From: Lysobacterales bacterium
GTDB lineage: Bacteria > Pseudomonadota > Gammaproteobacteria > Xanthomonadales > SZUA-5
Reading direction: 5' to 3'
Assembly: GCA_019187485.1 (NCBI GenBank)
Contig: JABAQR010000031.1
Location: 66,399-130,398 of the forward strand
DNA: 64,000 bases
This document shows positions 16,623-26,179 of this stretch, in pieces; the first letter of the stretch is position 1; the number at the start of each line of letters is the position of its first letter. A program made the translations under genes and the position numbers. The notes below the pieces were generated by a model, which ran no database searches, was not told the origin of the DNA, and saw nothing but the letters and a program-made list of their open reading frames with translations.

Positions 16623-18995
16623 GTGAACAGCGACAACAAGGTCGTCGACTTGCAGCAGCGCCAGGCCGCCCAGGCGCAGCAGGCGGATCGCGTGGGCGAC
16701 CTCATCAAGCACGCCCGCGGCATCGCCCAGAAGCGCCTCGCGCTGCTGGTCGGGGCGCTGTTCGACAGCGTCGACGATGCGCTCTTCGATCTCGCCGAGA
16801 AGGCCGAGAACAACCTGATCCAGACGCGCTACTTCGACGGCATGCGCGAAGTGCGCAAAAAGCGCCAGTTGGTCGAACGCCTGTTCCAGGAAGCGCTGAC
16901 CCGCGAGTTCGCGAGCTTCGGCCAGGTCTCCCGCAACGGCGAGGAATCGAGCGCCAGCGGTGGCTTCGCGCTGGTCGACGAACATGAACTGGAGGAGACG
17001 CTCGCGGTGTCGGCGATGGCCGGCAAGGCGGCGAACCGCCTGGCGCGACCGCTGTACGCACTCGCGCAGCGCATGTCGGTGCTTGCCGGCGGCAACAAGA
17101 TCGGCGACGACAACAACCCGGTGGCGCCCAAGGCTCTGTGCCAGGCATTCCGCACCACGCTCCCCGAGCTCGAAGTGGATCTGCACGTCAAGCTGCTGAT
17201 CCTGAAGTTGTTCGACAAGCACGTCATGGGCGGACTGGACGGCCTGTACGACGAGATCAACCAGCACTTGATCCAGTCCGGCGTGCTGCCGCAACTCAAG
17301 CACCAGTTGCCGGATCTGCGGCGCCCCGGGGCGCCGGCTGCACCCGGCTCCGCGGCGGGCATGCTGCCCGGAGAATCGCCCTCTGCGGTGCCCATGGAAT
17401 ACGATCCCGGCGCCGCGGTCGCGGCGAGCCCCGCCGGCGCCATGTACACCGCCGCCACCGTCAGCGAGGCCGAGCTGCAAATCGAGCTGTACAACACCGT
17501 GCGCTCGCTGCTGTCGGCGCGGCGCGCGATCATCCCCGGCGGCATGCCCGGCGGCGGTTTGGGCATTGGCGGAGCACCCGGCCCGTCCTTCGCCACCGAT
17601 GAACTGGTCAACGCCCTGACGGTACTGCAGTCGCGTGCGATGGCGCTGGGCGGCATGGGCGCGAACTACGGTCCGATGGTCATGCTGCCGGCGGCGCAGA
17701 TCAAGGACGAGCTGGTCGGCCAATTGCAGCGACTGGGAACCGGCGACGACCACCATCGCGTGGCCGCAGCCGATGAGGACACCATCGACCTGGTCGGCAT
17801 GCTGTTCGAGTTCATCCTGCAGGACCGCAACCTGCCGGCGGAAATGCAGGCGCTGCTGGCGCGTTTGCAGATCCCCTACCTCAAGTGCGCGATCCTCGAC
17901 AAGGCCCTGTTCGCGCGCAAAGAGCATCCGGCGCGACTGCTGCTGGACGAACTGGCGCAGGCGGGCCTGGGTTGGAGCGAGGAAGCGGACAAGGACGGTC
18001 GTTTCTACGAGAAAGCGAAAAGCGTCGTCGAAACCCTGCTCAAGGAGTTCGACGACAACGTCCAGATCTTCGAGCAGCAGTTGCAGGATTTCCGCGAGTT
18101 CATGGCGTCCTCGAAGAAGCGCGCGGAAGTCGCGGAACTGCGCGCCGCGGAGGCTGCGCGCGGGCGCGAGCGTCTGCAAGGCGCGCGCAAAACCGCGGCC
18201 CGCGAGATCCTCTCGCGCATCGAGGGTCGGCGTCTGCCGGAAGTCATCCGTCACATCCTGACGCGGCCCTGGGCCAATGTGCTGGTATTGACGGTATTGC
18301 GTCAGGGCGAGGGTTCGCACCCCTGGAAGACCGCACTGCGGGTCGCCGACGAATTGGTCTGGGCGGCCGAGGAAAAGCACGGCGACGGCGAGCGCGCGCG
18401 CATGCGCGCACTGATCCCCGAGCTCGACAAGGCGCTGCGCCAGGGTCTGGCGATGGTCGCCTACCACGATAACGACGTGCGCCAGTTGCTCGCCGACCTC
18501 GGCGCCTTCTTCGAAAGCCAGATCAACCCCGAGGCACCCAGACCGGAGAGGTCCGAAGTGGCGGTCACTGCGGACGGTGCGTCTGCTGCGGCGGGCGAGA
18601 CTCCGGTCGAAGAGAACTTCGTCGATGAACTGGCGCGCCAACCCGACAGCGCCGAGGCCGAACCCGACCCCGACGCCGAGGTTCAGGACAACTACTACGA
18701 TCTGGCGCGCGCGATCAAGGTCGGTACCTGGGTGGAGTTTCGCCACGCGGACGGCCGCGCGGAGCGTGCGAAACTGTCGTGGATCAGCCCGATCAGCAGC
18801 AAGTATCTGTTCGTCAACCGCAAAGGTCTCAAGGTGGCGGACAAAACGATCTGGGCGCTGGCTGCTGAGCTGCGCCATCAGCGGGCGATGCTGCTGGAGG
18901 ACGTTCCGCTGTTCGACCGCGCGCTCGATGCGATCGTCGAGCGCCTGAAGAGCTCGGCGCCGGGCGAAGGCGCAGCCGGAGACGCCCACGCCTGA
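16623..18995 (+). CDS. DUF1631 family protein
   Basis: I choose the GTG at 16623 (first residues [12 protein letters not shown]) because AGGGGG lies five bases upstream; an upstream TTG at 16536 has no such site. The product is 790 residues. It is largely helical with a glycine/proline-rich linker around 230-290 and charged stretches near 490-520. The C-terminal 100 residues ([20 protein letters not shown] and onward) look like a small beta-barrel of PilZ type. The family is known mostly from gamma- and betaproteobacteria, and its function is not established as far as I know. Its place just upstream of nadC is familiar in Xanthomonadales. It is probably cytoplasmic. Confidence 0.85.
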   Translation: MNSDNKVVDLQQRQAAQAQQADRVGDLIKHARGIAQKRLALLVGALFDSVDDALFDLAEKAENNLIQTRYFDGMREVRKKRQLVERLFQEALTREFASFGQVSRNGEESSASGGFALVDEHELEETLAVSAMAGKAANRLARPLYALAQRMSVLAGGNKIGDDNNPVAPKALCQAFRTTLPELEVDLHVKLLILKLFDKHVMGGLDGLYDEINQHLIQSGVLPQLKHQLPDLRRPGAPAAPGSAAGMLPGESPSAVPMEYDPGAAVAASPAGAMYTAATVSEAELQIELYNTVRSLLSARRAIIPGGMPGGGLGIGGAPGPSFATDELVNALTVLQSRAMALGGMGANYGPMVMLPAAQIKDELVGQLQRLGTGDDHHRVAAADEDTIDLVGMLFEFILQDRNLPAEMQALLARLQIPYLKCAILDKALFARKEHPARLLLDELAQAGLGWSEEADKDGRFYEKAKSVVETLLKEFDDNVQIFEQQLQDFREFMASSKKRAEVAELRAAEAARGRERLQGARKTAAREILSRIEGRRLPEVIRHILTRPWANVLVLTVLRQGEGSHPWKTALRVADELVWAAEEKHGDGERARMRALIPELDKALRQGLAMVAYHDNDVRQLLADLGAFFESQINPEAPRPERSEVAVTADGASAAAGETPVEENFVDELARQPDSAEAEPDPDAEVQDNYYDLARAIKVGTWVEFRHADGRAERAKLSWISPISSKYLFVNRKGLKVADKTIWALAAELRHQRAMLLEDVPLFDRALDAIVERLKSSAPGEGAAGDAHA

Positions 18996-19097
18996 TCCGG
19001 CGCGAGAGCCGCACGGCGGCGATGCTGCGCGGGCGCCGTCGCGCGGTGTCGGCCACGTCGAGGCGCGAGTGCCACAACCGCTTCAAGACCCGGTCAC

Positions 19098-20000
19098 ATG
19101 CCCGAGATCCCCTCGATCACGCCGATCACCGCACCGCGGCGGCCAATCCACGTCGGCGCACCCGATCCGCAAAGGGTCGCACTCGATGTGTACCGTGCGC
19201 TCGAAGAGGACATCGGGGAGGGCGATGCCAGCGCGGCGCTGATGCCGTCGGACCTGCACGGCCAGGCCGAGGTACTCGCGCGCGAGGAACTGGTGCTCGC
19301 GGGTTGCGCCTGGTTCGACGGCTGCATGCGCGCGCTCGACCCGCAGGCGCGCATCTTCTGGCACTTCGCGGACGGCGAGCGCGTGGCCGCCGGCAGCGTG
19401 CTCTGCCGCATCGAAGCGAAGGCCCGCGCGCTGCTCAGCGGCGAGCGCAGCGCGTTGAATTTCCTGCAGACGCTCTCCGGCACCGCCACCGCCACGGCAG
19501 CCTGCGTGGCCATGCTCGCCGGCTCGCGCACGCGCCTGCTCGACACCCGCAAGACCCTGCCCGGGCTGCGCTATGCACAGAAATACGCCGTACGCGCCGG
19601 TGGCGCCGAGAACCACCGCCTCGGTCTCTACGACGCGATCCTGCTCAAGGAAAACCACATCATCGCCGCCGGCGGCATCGTTGCCGCGATCGCCGCCGCA
19701 CGCAGGCAGTCGCCGGGGCTGGAGGTCGAGATCGAGGTGGAGACGCTGACGGAGTTCCGTCAGGCGCTGCACGCCAGACCCGACCGCATCATGCTCGACG
19801 AACTACCGCCGGAGGACCTGCGCTCGGCGATCGCCGAGCGCGTCGCTGGCGTGGAACTCGAGCTTTCCGGCGGCGTGGTCCGCGAGAACCTGACGGAACT
19901 GGCGGAGCTCGGCGTCGACTTCATCTCGGTCGGTGCGTTGACCAAGCATGTGCGTGCGATCGACCTGTCGCTGCGTTGGCGTGCGCACCCCTGCCGCTGA
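19098..20000 (+). CDS. nadC: Nicotinate-nucleotide pyrophosphorylase (quinolinate phosphoribosyltransferase)
   Basis: The 300-residue enzyme joins quinolinate to PRPP with loss of CO2, giving nicotinate mononucleotide for NAD synthesis. Signature stretches are SGERSALNFLQTLSGTAT, LLDTRKTLPGLR, KYAVRAGGAENHRLGLYD and ILLKENH, followed by the ELSGG and ISVGALTKH phosphate-binding ends of the barrel. Length is normal. It follows the DUF1631 gene after about 100 bp. Quinolinate could come from aspartate (NadB/NadA) or from 3-hydroxyanthranilate via the dioxygenase at 12882-13400; no nadA or nadB is in the window. Confidence 0.96.
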   Translation: MPEIPSITPITAPRRPIHVGAPDPQRVALDVYRALEEDIGEGDASAALMPSDLHGQAEVLAREELVLAGCAWFDGCMRALDPQARIFWHFADGERVAAGSVLCRIEAKARALLSGERSALNFLQTLSGTATATAACVAMLAGSRTRLLDTRKTLPGLRYAQKYAVRAGGAENHRLGLYDAILLKENHIIAAGGIVAAIAAARRQSPGLEVEIEVETLTEFRQALHARPDRIMLDELPPEDLRSAIAERVAGVELELSGGVVRENLTELAELGVDFISVGALTKHVRAIDLSLRWRAHPCR

Positions 20001-20071
20001 AGCGCTGGACCTTGCGCGGCGGCGATTCGGATGTTGGCCGCTCGGGGCGGCGCGCCGCCAGGGTGTGCACT

Positions 20072-20881
20072 TCAGAAAACGCCGGTGAGGCGCGCGACCA
20101 GCACCCCCAGTGTCAGCGCGGCAATCACCAGGAAGGCCCACATCAGACCCATGCGGCCAGACTTGCCCCTGGCTGTCGAAGTCTTGACCGTGGGCGCATC
20201 GTTGCGCACGGCGGGCGTGCCCATCTCCTGGCCCGGTGCCAGCAGCAGGAATCGAATGGTATCCAGGCGCAACTCGTCGCCGGCCTTCATCAACTGCCGG
20301 GTGATGCGGCGGTCGTTGACGTAGGTACCGTTCGAAGAACCGAGATCCTCGACCATCACGCCGTCGGGCGTGACCCGCAGCTCGGCATGGCGACGCGAGA
20401 CTTCCTCGGATGGAATGGAGATCTCGCACTCGCTCTGGCGACCGATCACCGCGCTGCTCTGCAAAGGAAAGATCTTGCCGAAGGTCACGCCGGACACGCC
20501 GCGCAGCACGAACTTCGGCAAGGCCATGCGCACCTTGGTGCGGCCATCGTCGTCCACGTCCACCGGCTTGGGTCGCGACGGCGGCGCGCTGGCGGCTTTT
20601 TCGACTGCGGTTGCGCGCGCACGCACGCTGCCGAAGGTGATCAGGTCGCCGGGCTTGACGTCGGCCGGCGCAGTCACGGGCTTGCCATTGACGGTGACTG
20701 GATTGTCCGGATGCGTCACGCTGATCTTTGCGGCGACCGCGGCAAACTCGATCTCGGCGTGCCGCGGGGCGATGCCGGGCGTCATCAGCACGATGTCGAC
20801 GTCGTTGGCACTGCCCAACACCACGCGACCGCTGTCCATTTCCACCGGAGCGTGCTCGCCATTCGGAAAAAGTAGCTTCAT
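20072..20881 (-). CDS. Membrane-anchored protein with two FHA domains
   Basis: The 269-residue protein has two forkhead-associated domains and a single C-terminal transmembrane helix (about 245-265). FHA2 (about 125-215) is canonical: IGRQSECEISIP, SRRHAELRV and LGSSNGTYVN give the Arg, Ser, His and Asn that read phosphothreonine. FHA1 (1-90) is degenerate, with GS for the usual GR and no SSNGT loop, so it may not bind phosphopeptide. The gene starts 33 bp after the stop of the Ser/Thr kinase gene, so it is probably cotranscribed and a partner or substrate of that kinase. The FHA mass faces the cytoplasm. Confidence 0.88.
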   Translation of the reverse strand: MKLLFPNGEHAPVEMDSGRVVLGSANDVDIVLMTPGIAPRHAEIEFAAVAAKISVTHPDNPVTVNGKPVTAPADVKPGDLITFGSVRARATAVEKAASAPPSRPKPVDVDDDGRTKVRMALPKFVLRGVSGVTFGKIFPLQSSAVIGRQSECEISIPSEEVSRRHAELRVTPDGVMVEDLGSSNGTYVNDRRITRQLMKAGDELRLDTIRFLLLAPGQEMGTPAVRNDAPTVKTSTARGKSGRMGLMWAFLVIAALTLGVLVARLTGVF

Positions 20882-20914
20882 TCGTCCCCCACGGTCTGGA
20901 TCAGGCTTGCGCTG

Positions 20915-23518
20915 TCAACGCTGCGGCGGTTTCGGCGGGGCCAATTCGCGCACGAGGCGGAAACCCACGGTATTGCTGAGCCAGTCGTTGCCCTCCGACC
21001 GACGCGAGACCACCGCGGCTTCCCCGCTGTCGCTGTGCCAGGCACTGCCCATGATCATGTGCTTGCTGCAATCTCCACTGGTGCGCGCGGCCTGGTCGGG
21101 TGCGCGCCCGGCGTGCGCCTCGTTGGCGCAGTCCGCGACCCATTCGCGCACATTGCCCTCGATATCATAGAGGCCCGACGTGGAGGCCTCAAAGCGCCCT
21201 GCCGGCGCGGTATAGGCTTGGCCGTCGTCGCAATCCAGCACGCGGTTGCCGCCCTCGGCCTTGCGATAGGCGGCATCGGCGCGGTTTCCGCTGGCGCAGG
21301 CGCGCGGCTTGACCTGGCGCGCCAGCCACTGCCATTCGGCTTCGCTGGGCAAGCGGTAGGACTGCCCCGTGCTTTGCGAAAGCCAGCGCGCGTAGGCGAG
21401 CGCATCGTTGTAGCCGACGCAGACCACCGGGTGCTCGCCCGCTTGCGGAAACCCCGGTTCGCGCCAGTCGCGCGCCTTGGCGAAGATCGTGCTGCCCTCG
21501 CGGTTGCGGCAGTTCTCGCGCGTGACCGTATGCCGCGTCGCCTCGACGAAGCGCTTGAACTCGTTGACGCTGACCTCGCGGCGCATCACCGCGAAAGCCT
21601 TGCCCACATCGACGCGCACGTCGCCACCGCGGCGCGCACCGCCGAGCAGGACATCGCCGCCGCCGACGATCACCAGTTCCGGCCCGCCGGCATCGCGGAA
21701 GCGGTAGCCCGGCTTGCCGATCACCTTCGCCTCCGCAAGTATCTTCTTCAGCGCGGCATCACCCGGCACCAGTGCCAGCGCGGCGCCCGCGGCAGCTTCC
21801 GCCTGTGCACCCTGCCAGACGGCAAGCGCATCCGTGGCCTGCTGGTGCAGGCGCGCGACGCGATCATTCCAACGCGCGTCGATGCGCGCGAGCAGCGCGG
21901 CACTGTCAAGACCTGGCGTCTGTGCGACTTGGCGCGCACGCTGCAGGCGGTCCTTGCCCTCGGCGATGCGACCGGCATCGAGATCCTGGTCGGACAGCGC
22001 GAGGTAGGCATCGACGACGCCGGCGAGCCCGGCCTTGGCCGCCGCGTTCTCGGAATCGAGTTCGAGCACGCGCGCGAACATCAGCGTCGCATTGCCCTCG
22101 GGCGGCAGTTGCAGGCGCTGCATTTGCAGCAGGGCCTGGCCGAGCACGACCAGGCCCTGGATGCGTTCGGCCGGCGTGGCGACCGTGTACTGCTCCGGCG
22201 GGGCCGGCTGCACCGCGGACGCATCGGCCGGCGCCGCCGCATCGACGGGCAGCGCCAACGGGTCGACCGACCCGGGGTCGGCCGCGAGCGGATCCGCACG
22301 GGTCGGATCCGCTGTGATCGCCGGATCGGGCGTGCCCGGATCGGGCGTGTCCACGTCGGAGACGACCGGCGGGTCTGGCGGGGATGCTGGAAGTGCCACC
22401 GGCACCGTGCCGGCGGGCACCGTCGCGGCCACGGGCGGCGGCTCCGGTGCGGGCCCCTTGCGACCCATCAGTCCGTAGACCACGGCTGCGATGCCGGACA
22501 CCAGCACCGCGACCAACGCCAGCCGCGCCCACGGCGGCCCGGCGCCCGCGCGCGGCGCGGCGGCCGGCGCCGGCCCGACCTGGCGGGCGAGGTTTTCGAT
22601 CACCGCGGCGGTGCTCTTCGGCGCGACTGCCTGCGAGCGCGCCGGCTGGATCGGCGCCGGCAGCGTCGACGCGGGCGGTGCCTCCACCGGCACCTGTTGC
22701 AACCCGGCGATGAACTCCTCCGCCGACGCGAAACGGTCCTTGGGGTCCTTGGCGAGCGCCTTGTCGATGAAGGGCTGCCAGTGGCGCAGCTCGGCCGGCA
22801 GACGCGGGATCGGCTCGAACACGTGCGCATAGGCGACCGCGAAGCCATCCGGCCCCTGATAGGGCGGACGCCCGGTGAGCGCCTCGAAGGCGAGCGCGCC
22901 CAGGCTGTACAGGTCCGAGCGCGCATCCACCTCGCCGCCGCGCGCCTGCTCCGGACTCATGTAGTTGCTGGTGCCGATGCTGACGCCGGTGCTGGTGATG
23001 CGGGTGGATCCGGAGAGCGCGCGGGCGATGCCGAAGTCGGTCAGCAGTGGCGTGTCGGTGCCATCGAACATGATGTTGCCGGGGGTCACGTCGCGGTGTA
23101 CGACGCCCTGCTGGTGCGCGAATCCGAGTGCCTTGGCGATCCCGGTCAATACCCGCACGATCTCCGCATGCGCAACGCCCTTGCGCATGCGCTGCGCGAA
23201 GTCGCCGCCGGGCAGGTACTGCATCGAGAAGTAATGCAGGTGGTCGTTGGTGACGCCCACTTCGTAGACCGCGACGATGTGCGGATGCGTCAGCGAGGCG
23301 ATGGTGCGCGCCTCGCGCAGGAAGCGCTTGCTGAAGCTGGCGTCCGCGGCGAGGGCGGCCGCCATGACCTTCAGCGCGACGCGGCGTTCCAGCGAGCTCT
23401 GGATCGCGAGGTAGACGCGCGCCATGCCGCCGACGCCGAGCTCGCGCTCGATCGCATAGCCGGGTATGGAAATAGGTCCCACGCGCAGAACGAGGTCCCT
23501 TGGGTCGGAACGGGACAT
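20915..23518 (-). CDS. Ser/Thr protein kinase with C-terminal FGE-sulfatase-like domain
   Basis: The 867-residue membrane protein starts with a protein kinase domain: glycine loop ELGVGGMARVYLA, ATP-binding Lys50, catalytic HRD with Asp143, and DFG with Asp161. The catalytic loop reads HRDVTPGN, so Thr145 replaces the usual Lys two residues after the catalytic Asp. A Pro/Ala-rich stretch precedes a transmembrane helix at about 330-351. A second Pro/Asp-rich linker and a helical region follow. Residues from about 610 to the end form a formylglycine-generating-enzyme/sulfatase-modifying-factor-like fold (RLPSEAEWQWLARQ, GLYDIEGNVREWVADC, GFRLVRE), probably a periplasmic binding module, not an enzyme. 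It is followed by the FHA gene. Confidence 0.9.
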   Translation of the reverse strand: MSRSDPRDLVLRVGPISIPGYAIERELGVGGMARVYLAIQSSLERRVALKVMAAALAADASFSKRFLREARTIASLTHPHIVAVYEVGVTNDHLHYFSMQYLPGGDFAQRMRKGVAHAEIVRVLTGIAKALGFAHQQGVVHRDVTPGNIMFDGTDTPLLTDFGIARALSGSTRITSTGVSIGTSNYMSPEQARGGEVDARSDLYSLGALAFEALTGRPPYQGPDGFAVAYAHVFEPIPRLPAELRHWQPFIDKALAKDPKDRFASAEEFIAGLQQVPVEAPPASTLPAPIQPARSQAVAPKSTAAVIENLARQVGPAPAAAPRAGAGPPWARLALVAVLVSGIAAVVYGLMGRKGPAPEPPPVAATVPAGTVPVALPASPPDPPVVSDVDTPDPGTPDPAITADPTRADPLAADPGSVDPLALPVDAAAPADASAVQPAPPEQYTVATPAERIQGLVVLGQALLQMQRLQLPPEGNATLMFARVLELDSENAAAKAGLAGVVDAYLALSDQDLDAGRIAEGKDRLQRARQVAQTPGLDSAALLARIDARWNDRVARLHQQATDALAVWQGAQAEAAAGAALALVPGDAALKKILAEAKVIGKPGYRFRDAGGPELVIVGGGDVLLGGARRGGDVRVDVGKAFAVMRREVSVNEFKRFVEATRHTVTRENCRNREGSTIFAKARDWREPGFPQAGEHPVVCVGYNDALAYARWLSQSTGQSYRLPSEAEWQWLARQVKPRACASGNRADAAYRKAEGGNRVLDCDDGQAYTAPAGRFEASTSGLYDIEGNVREWVADCANEAHAGRAPDQAARTSGDCSKHMIMGSAWHSDSGEAAVVSRRSEGNDWLSNTVGFRLVRELAPPKPPQR

Positions 23519-23628
23519 TCTACATTTTCATTACGGCAAGGCTGCGATGTGCGCCATCGTTGGCAAATCCCGAAGCGCCGGCGCATGCGATGATCCGCCG
23601 CCCCGCCCGCGCTGCCGCAGGCCTGCCG

Positions 23629-23970
23629 ATGTCCGCCACCGCCAGCCTGTTCGCGTTGCTGCTGCTCGCCGCTGGCGTGCTCGCCTGGCAGTTGCTGCGT
23701 GGCATGCATGAAAGCGCGCTTGCGGTAGCGCAACGCAGTTGCCGGGAGGCCGGCCTGCAATTGCTGGACGCGAGTGTCGCGCTGCTGCAACTGCGCTGGG
23801 CGCGAGAGGACGGCGCCTGGGGCTGGCGTCTGGACTACGGCTTCGACGTCAGCAGCGATGGCTCCCGGCGCGGCCACGGGCGCATCCGCTTCCATCGTGG
23901 GGCGCTGCGCTGGATACGGATGCCCGGGGAAACCGACGGTCGCGATCTGTGGGTGGTGCCGCACGAGTGA
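23629..23970 (+). CDS. DUF3301-like small membrane protein
   Basis: The product from ATG 23629 is 113 residues; an upstream ATG at 23590 would add 13 residues rich in Arg and Ala. One transmembrane helix (ASLFALLLLAAGVLAW) is followed by RSCREAGLQLLDASVALLQL, a pattern typical of DUF3301: basic/Cys motif, then LQLLD and a hydrophobic stretch. The remainder is predicted beta-strand (GRIRFHRGALRWI). The family is widespread in gammaproteobacteria without a known role. It is divergent from the kinase gene. Confidence 0.65.
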   Translation: MSATASLFALLLLAAGVLAWQLLRGMHESALAVAQRSCREAGLQLLDASVALLQLRWAREDGAWGWRLDYGFDVSSDGSRRGHGRIRFHRGALRWIRMPGETDGRDLWVVPHE

Positions 23971-24008
23971 GTGAGTCACCGCAGGGTCCGACCCGCGAGG
24001 GAGGAACC

Positions 24009-24031
24009 CGTTTCTTCCCGACCGCGCGTCG
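24009..24031. repeat. Short dispersed intergenic repeat, copy 1
   Basis: The string CGTTTCTTCCCGACCGCGCG is matched with few mismatches by the sequence at 49919-49941, in another gene-free gap. Both copies lie downstream of a CCGACCCG-GAGG-AAC stretch. The function is unknown; it may be part of a longer decayed intergenic element. Confidence 0.4.
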
Positions 24032-24144
24032 GCGTGAATCCGGTGCGGAACCCGATTCCGGGCGACGCCTTGACTTCCGGGAGCCCCGGTGTACGCTCCC
24101 TCGCGATGCCGGCCGCGCCGGCGCGTGCTGCGGAGCCCTGGTCC

Positions 24145-24279
24145 ATGAGCAAGATCCTGCCTTCCCGCGAGCACGAGCAGGAGAAGAACGCGCAGTCGCT
24201 GAATCGACTCGCGGTCCTGGGCGGCGCGGTGGTACTGGCGGTACTCGCGGCGATCCTGCTGTTCACCTTCCTGCGTTGA
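24145..24279 (+). CDS. Small single-pass membrane protein of unknown function
   Basis: The frame from ATG 24145 codes for 44 residues: a charged, Glu/Gln-rich N-terminus (KILPSREHEQEKNAQ) and one strong transmembrane helix (LAVLGGAVVLAVLAAILLFTF) ending in Arg. An upstream ATG at 24103 would add 14 residues. I see no clear ribosome site and recognise no family. The clean amphipathic-then-hydrophobic layout and placement between real genes make it plausible. It converges on the carbonic anhydrase gene with 38 bp between stops. Confidence 0.45.
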   Translation: MSKILPSREHEQEKNAQSLNRLAVLGGAVVLAVLAAILLFTFLR

Positions 24280-24317
24280 CGCCGCTCCTGCGGCCGCAGA
24301 CGGCCCCGCCGCCGGGT

Positions 24318-24935
24318 TCAGGATGCGCCGTCGAAGAACTCCACCATGCCGGTCTCCAGCGAATACTCGGCGCCGACCACCCGCAGGCCCTCGCGCTCGA
24401 TCAGGCCTTCGAGCACCGCCGAACCGTGACGCAGGTGATTGGCCGAGGCGCGCACATTGCTGCGCACGGCGTGATGGACGAGCGCGTCGTGGTCGTGACG
24501 CAGTTCGGTCTCCAGCAGAGCCTCCACCGAGGGCCGCACGCGGTCGACGATCGAACGCAGGTTCGGCGACTGGTTCTCGCGCGGCCGTCGCAACTCTTCC
24601 ACGGTCGCGGAGACCGCGCCGCAGCGCGAGTGACCGAGGACCACGATCAGGCGCGTGCCGAAGCGCTCGGCGGCGAACTCGGCGCTGCCCACCTGGGAGC
24701 TCGCGACGATGTTCCCGGCGACGCGGATCACGAACAAATCGCCCAAACCCTGATCGAACACGATCTCGGCCGGCACCCGCGAATCCGAGCAACCGAGAAT
24801 GATCGCGAACGGGGCCTGACCGCCGGCGAGCTCGCCGCGATGCAGGCGATTGCCGAGCGTGGTCCGGCTGGCGCCGGCGATGAAGCGGCAGTTGCCTTCG
24901 CGCAGCCGTTGCAATGCGGTGGGGGCGTCGATCAT
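24318..24935 (-). CDS. Beta-class carbonic anhydrase
   Basis: From ATG 24935 the product is 205 residues and starts with the family's usual helix ALQRLREGNCRFIAG. A longer frame to 25082 exists but adds 49 residues without family character. Zinc ligands Cys49, His102 and Cys105 lie in GCSDSRVP and GHSRCGA, with the Asp51-Arg53 dyad intact. The enzyme interconverts CO2 and bicarbonate in the cytoplasm. It sits between a small unknown gene and the divergent broken response regulator and has no evident operon partner. Confidence 0.92.
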   Translation of the reverse strand: MIDAPTALQRLREGNCRFIAGASRTTLGNRLHRGELAGGQAPFAIILGCSDSRVPAEIVFDQGLGDLFVIRVAGNIVASSQVGSAEFAAERFGTRLIVVLGHSRCGAVSATVEELRRPRENQSPNLRSIVDRVRPSVEALLETELRHDHDALVHHAVRSNVRASANHLRHGSAVLEGLIEREGLRVVGAEYSLETGMVEFFDGAS

Positions 24936-25163
24936 GCAGTCGTCCGAAGGCCGTAGGGCGTCGCCCGAGACTGCCGCGACTGCGGAACGTGCGCAATCGT
25001 CCGCCGTCCGTGGAATGCCGCTCCCGCCAGACGCGAGCGGGCCGGTGAGCATGAGTGCGCTGTCGTCGTCGAAGATCCGCATCGCGGTCGCATCGACGGC
25101 TGTGCGTCGGATCCGCCGACCATCCGGTGACGTCCACCTCCGGCGGTATTTGCCGGTGATCGA

Positions 25164-25310
25164 ATGAGCACGTCCGACCGGCTGTTGCGGGTGCTGCTGC
25201 TGGAGGACGATGGCAGCGATGCCGACCTGATCGAGCGCCAGTTGCGGAAGGGCGAATTCGCCGTGCCCATCTGCCGTGTCGACAGCGCGCAGGCGCTGCG
25301 CGAGGCGTCG
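25164..25310 (+). pseudogene. Response regulator fragment (first ~48 residues of a receiver domain)
   Basis: From ATG 25164 the frame reads as the start of a CheY-like receiver: LLRVLLLEDDGSDADLIERQ with the acidic pair, then RVDSAQALRE. At about 25305 this character ends before the phospho-acceptor Asp; the frame continues to 25406 as low-quality Ser/Thr/Cys-rich sequence. From that point another frame encodes part of a C13 peptidase. The gene is therefore truncated and joined to a different gene. A deletion in the chromosome or an assembly join would both give this picture. Confidence 0.7.
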
Positions 25311-26179
25311 ACGCCAACGAAGACGTCTTCCGCAACGAAGCGCTGTACGCGCAGCGCCTGTTCGCCGAGCGCTTCGGCATGCGCTCGCGTACCCTGGTGC
25401 TGCTGAACCACCCGGACAGCAGCGAGCACTACCCGCTGGCGACGCTCAGCAATCTGCGTCGCGCGCTCGCCGGCATCGGCGACCGAATGCAACGCGACGA
25501 AGACCTGTTGCTGCTGTTCGCGACCACCCACGGCGCCGAGGACCATTGGCTGTACGTCGATTTCGAACCGCTGCCGCTGGACCAGATCGATCCCGAATCG
25601 CTGCGCGACGCACTCGACGGTGCCGCCATCGACTGGCGCGTGCTGGTACTTTCGGCCTGCTACTCGGGTGGATTCATCGACGCACTGCGCAGTCCGCAGA
25701 CGCTGGTGATCACATCCGCGCGCGCGGATCGCAGTTCCTTCGGTTGCGGATCGCAGGCCGAGTTGACCTACTTTGGCCGCGCCTTCCTGGTCGACGCCCT
25801 GAACCGCACCCAGTCCCTGACGCGGGCCTTCGAACTCGCACGCCGACGCGTGGCGCGCATGGAAAAAGCCGAGGACTTCGATGCGTCTGATCCGCAGATG
25901 GTGATCGGCTCGTCCTTCCGGGCGCACCTGGCGCGCTGGGAAAGCACCCTGACGCCGGCGCCGAAGGTGACCTTCGAACCACCCTCCGTCTCTGCACCCG
26001 GTTGTGGCCAACGCGATTGCGGGATACCCCCGGCAGCGTCGCCGGTTCGCGGCTGTCGGGATTCGCGGCCCACGCAAGCGCCGACGCTCACCGCGACAGG
26101 CGTTCGAGCGCGGCGATGCGCAATCGCATCAGGCGCTCGTGGCGCCACACAACCAGTCGTTGCGCGCTGTCGATGCTGA
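25304..26179 (+). pseudogene. C13-family (legumain-like) cysteine peptidase, N-terminus missing
   Basis: From about 25304 the frame encodes GVDANEDVFRNEALYAQRLF, LLLLFATTHGAEDHW (catalytic His), VLVLSACYSGGFIDAL (catalytic Cys) and SSFGCGSQAELTYFGRAFL, the core of bacterial peptidase C13 proteins. The first in-frame ATG is at 25379, inside the conserved domain. The membrane-bound N-terminal part usual in this family is absent and replaced by a receiver-domain fragment in another frame. At the 3' end, Cys/Arg-rich sequence after about 25985 runs 92 bp into the antisense of pxpC, so the original end may also be lost. The catalytic pair survives, so expression from 25379 cannot be excluded. Confidence 0.65.

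Noticed and set aside
24936..25082. N-terminal extension of carbonic anhydrase
   Set aside because: The 49 extra residues have no signal peptide or family similarity; the usual first helix starts right after the ATG at 24935.
25304..25406. Programmed frameshift joining the response regulator to the C13 peptidase
   Set aside because: No slippery heptamer or following structure is seen, and the receiver domain ends before its phospho-acceptor, so a functional fusion is unlikely.
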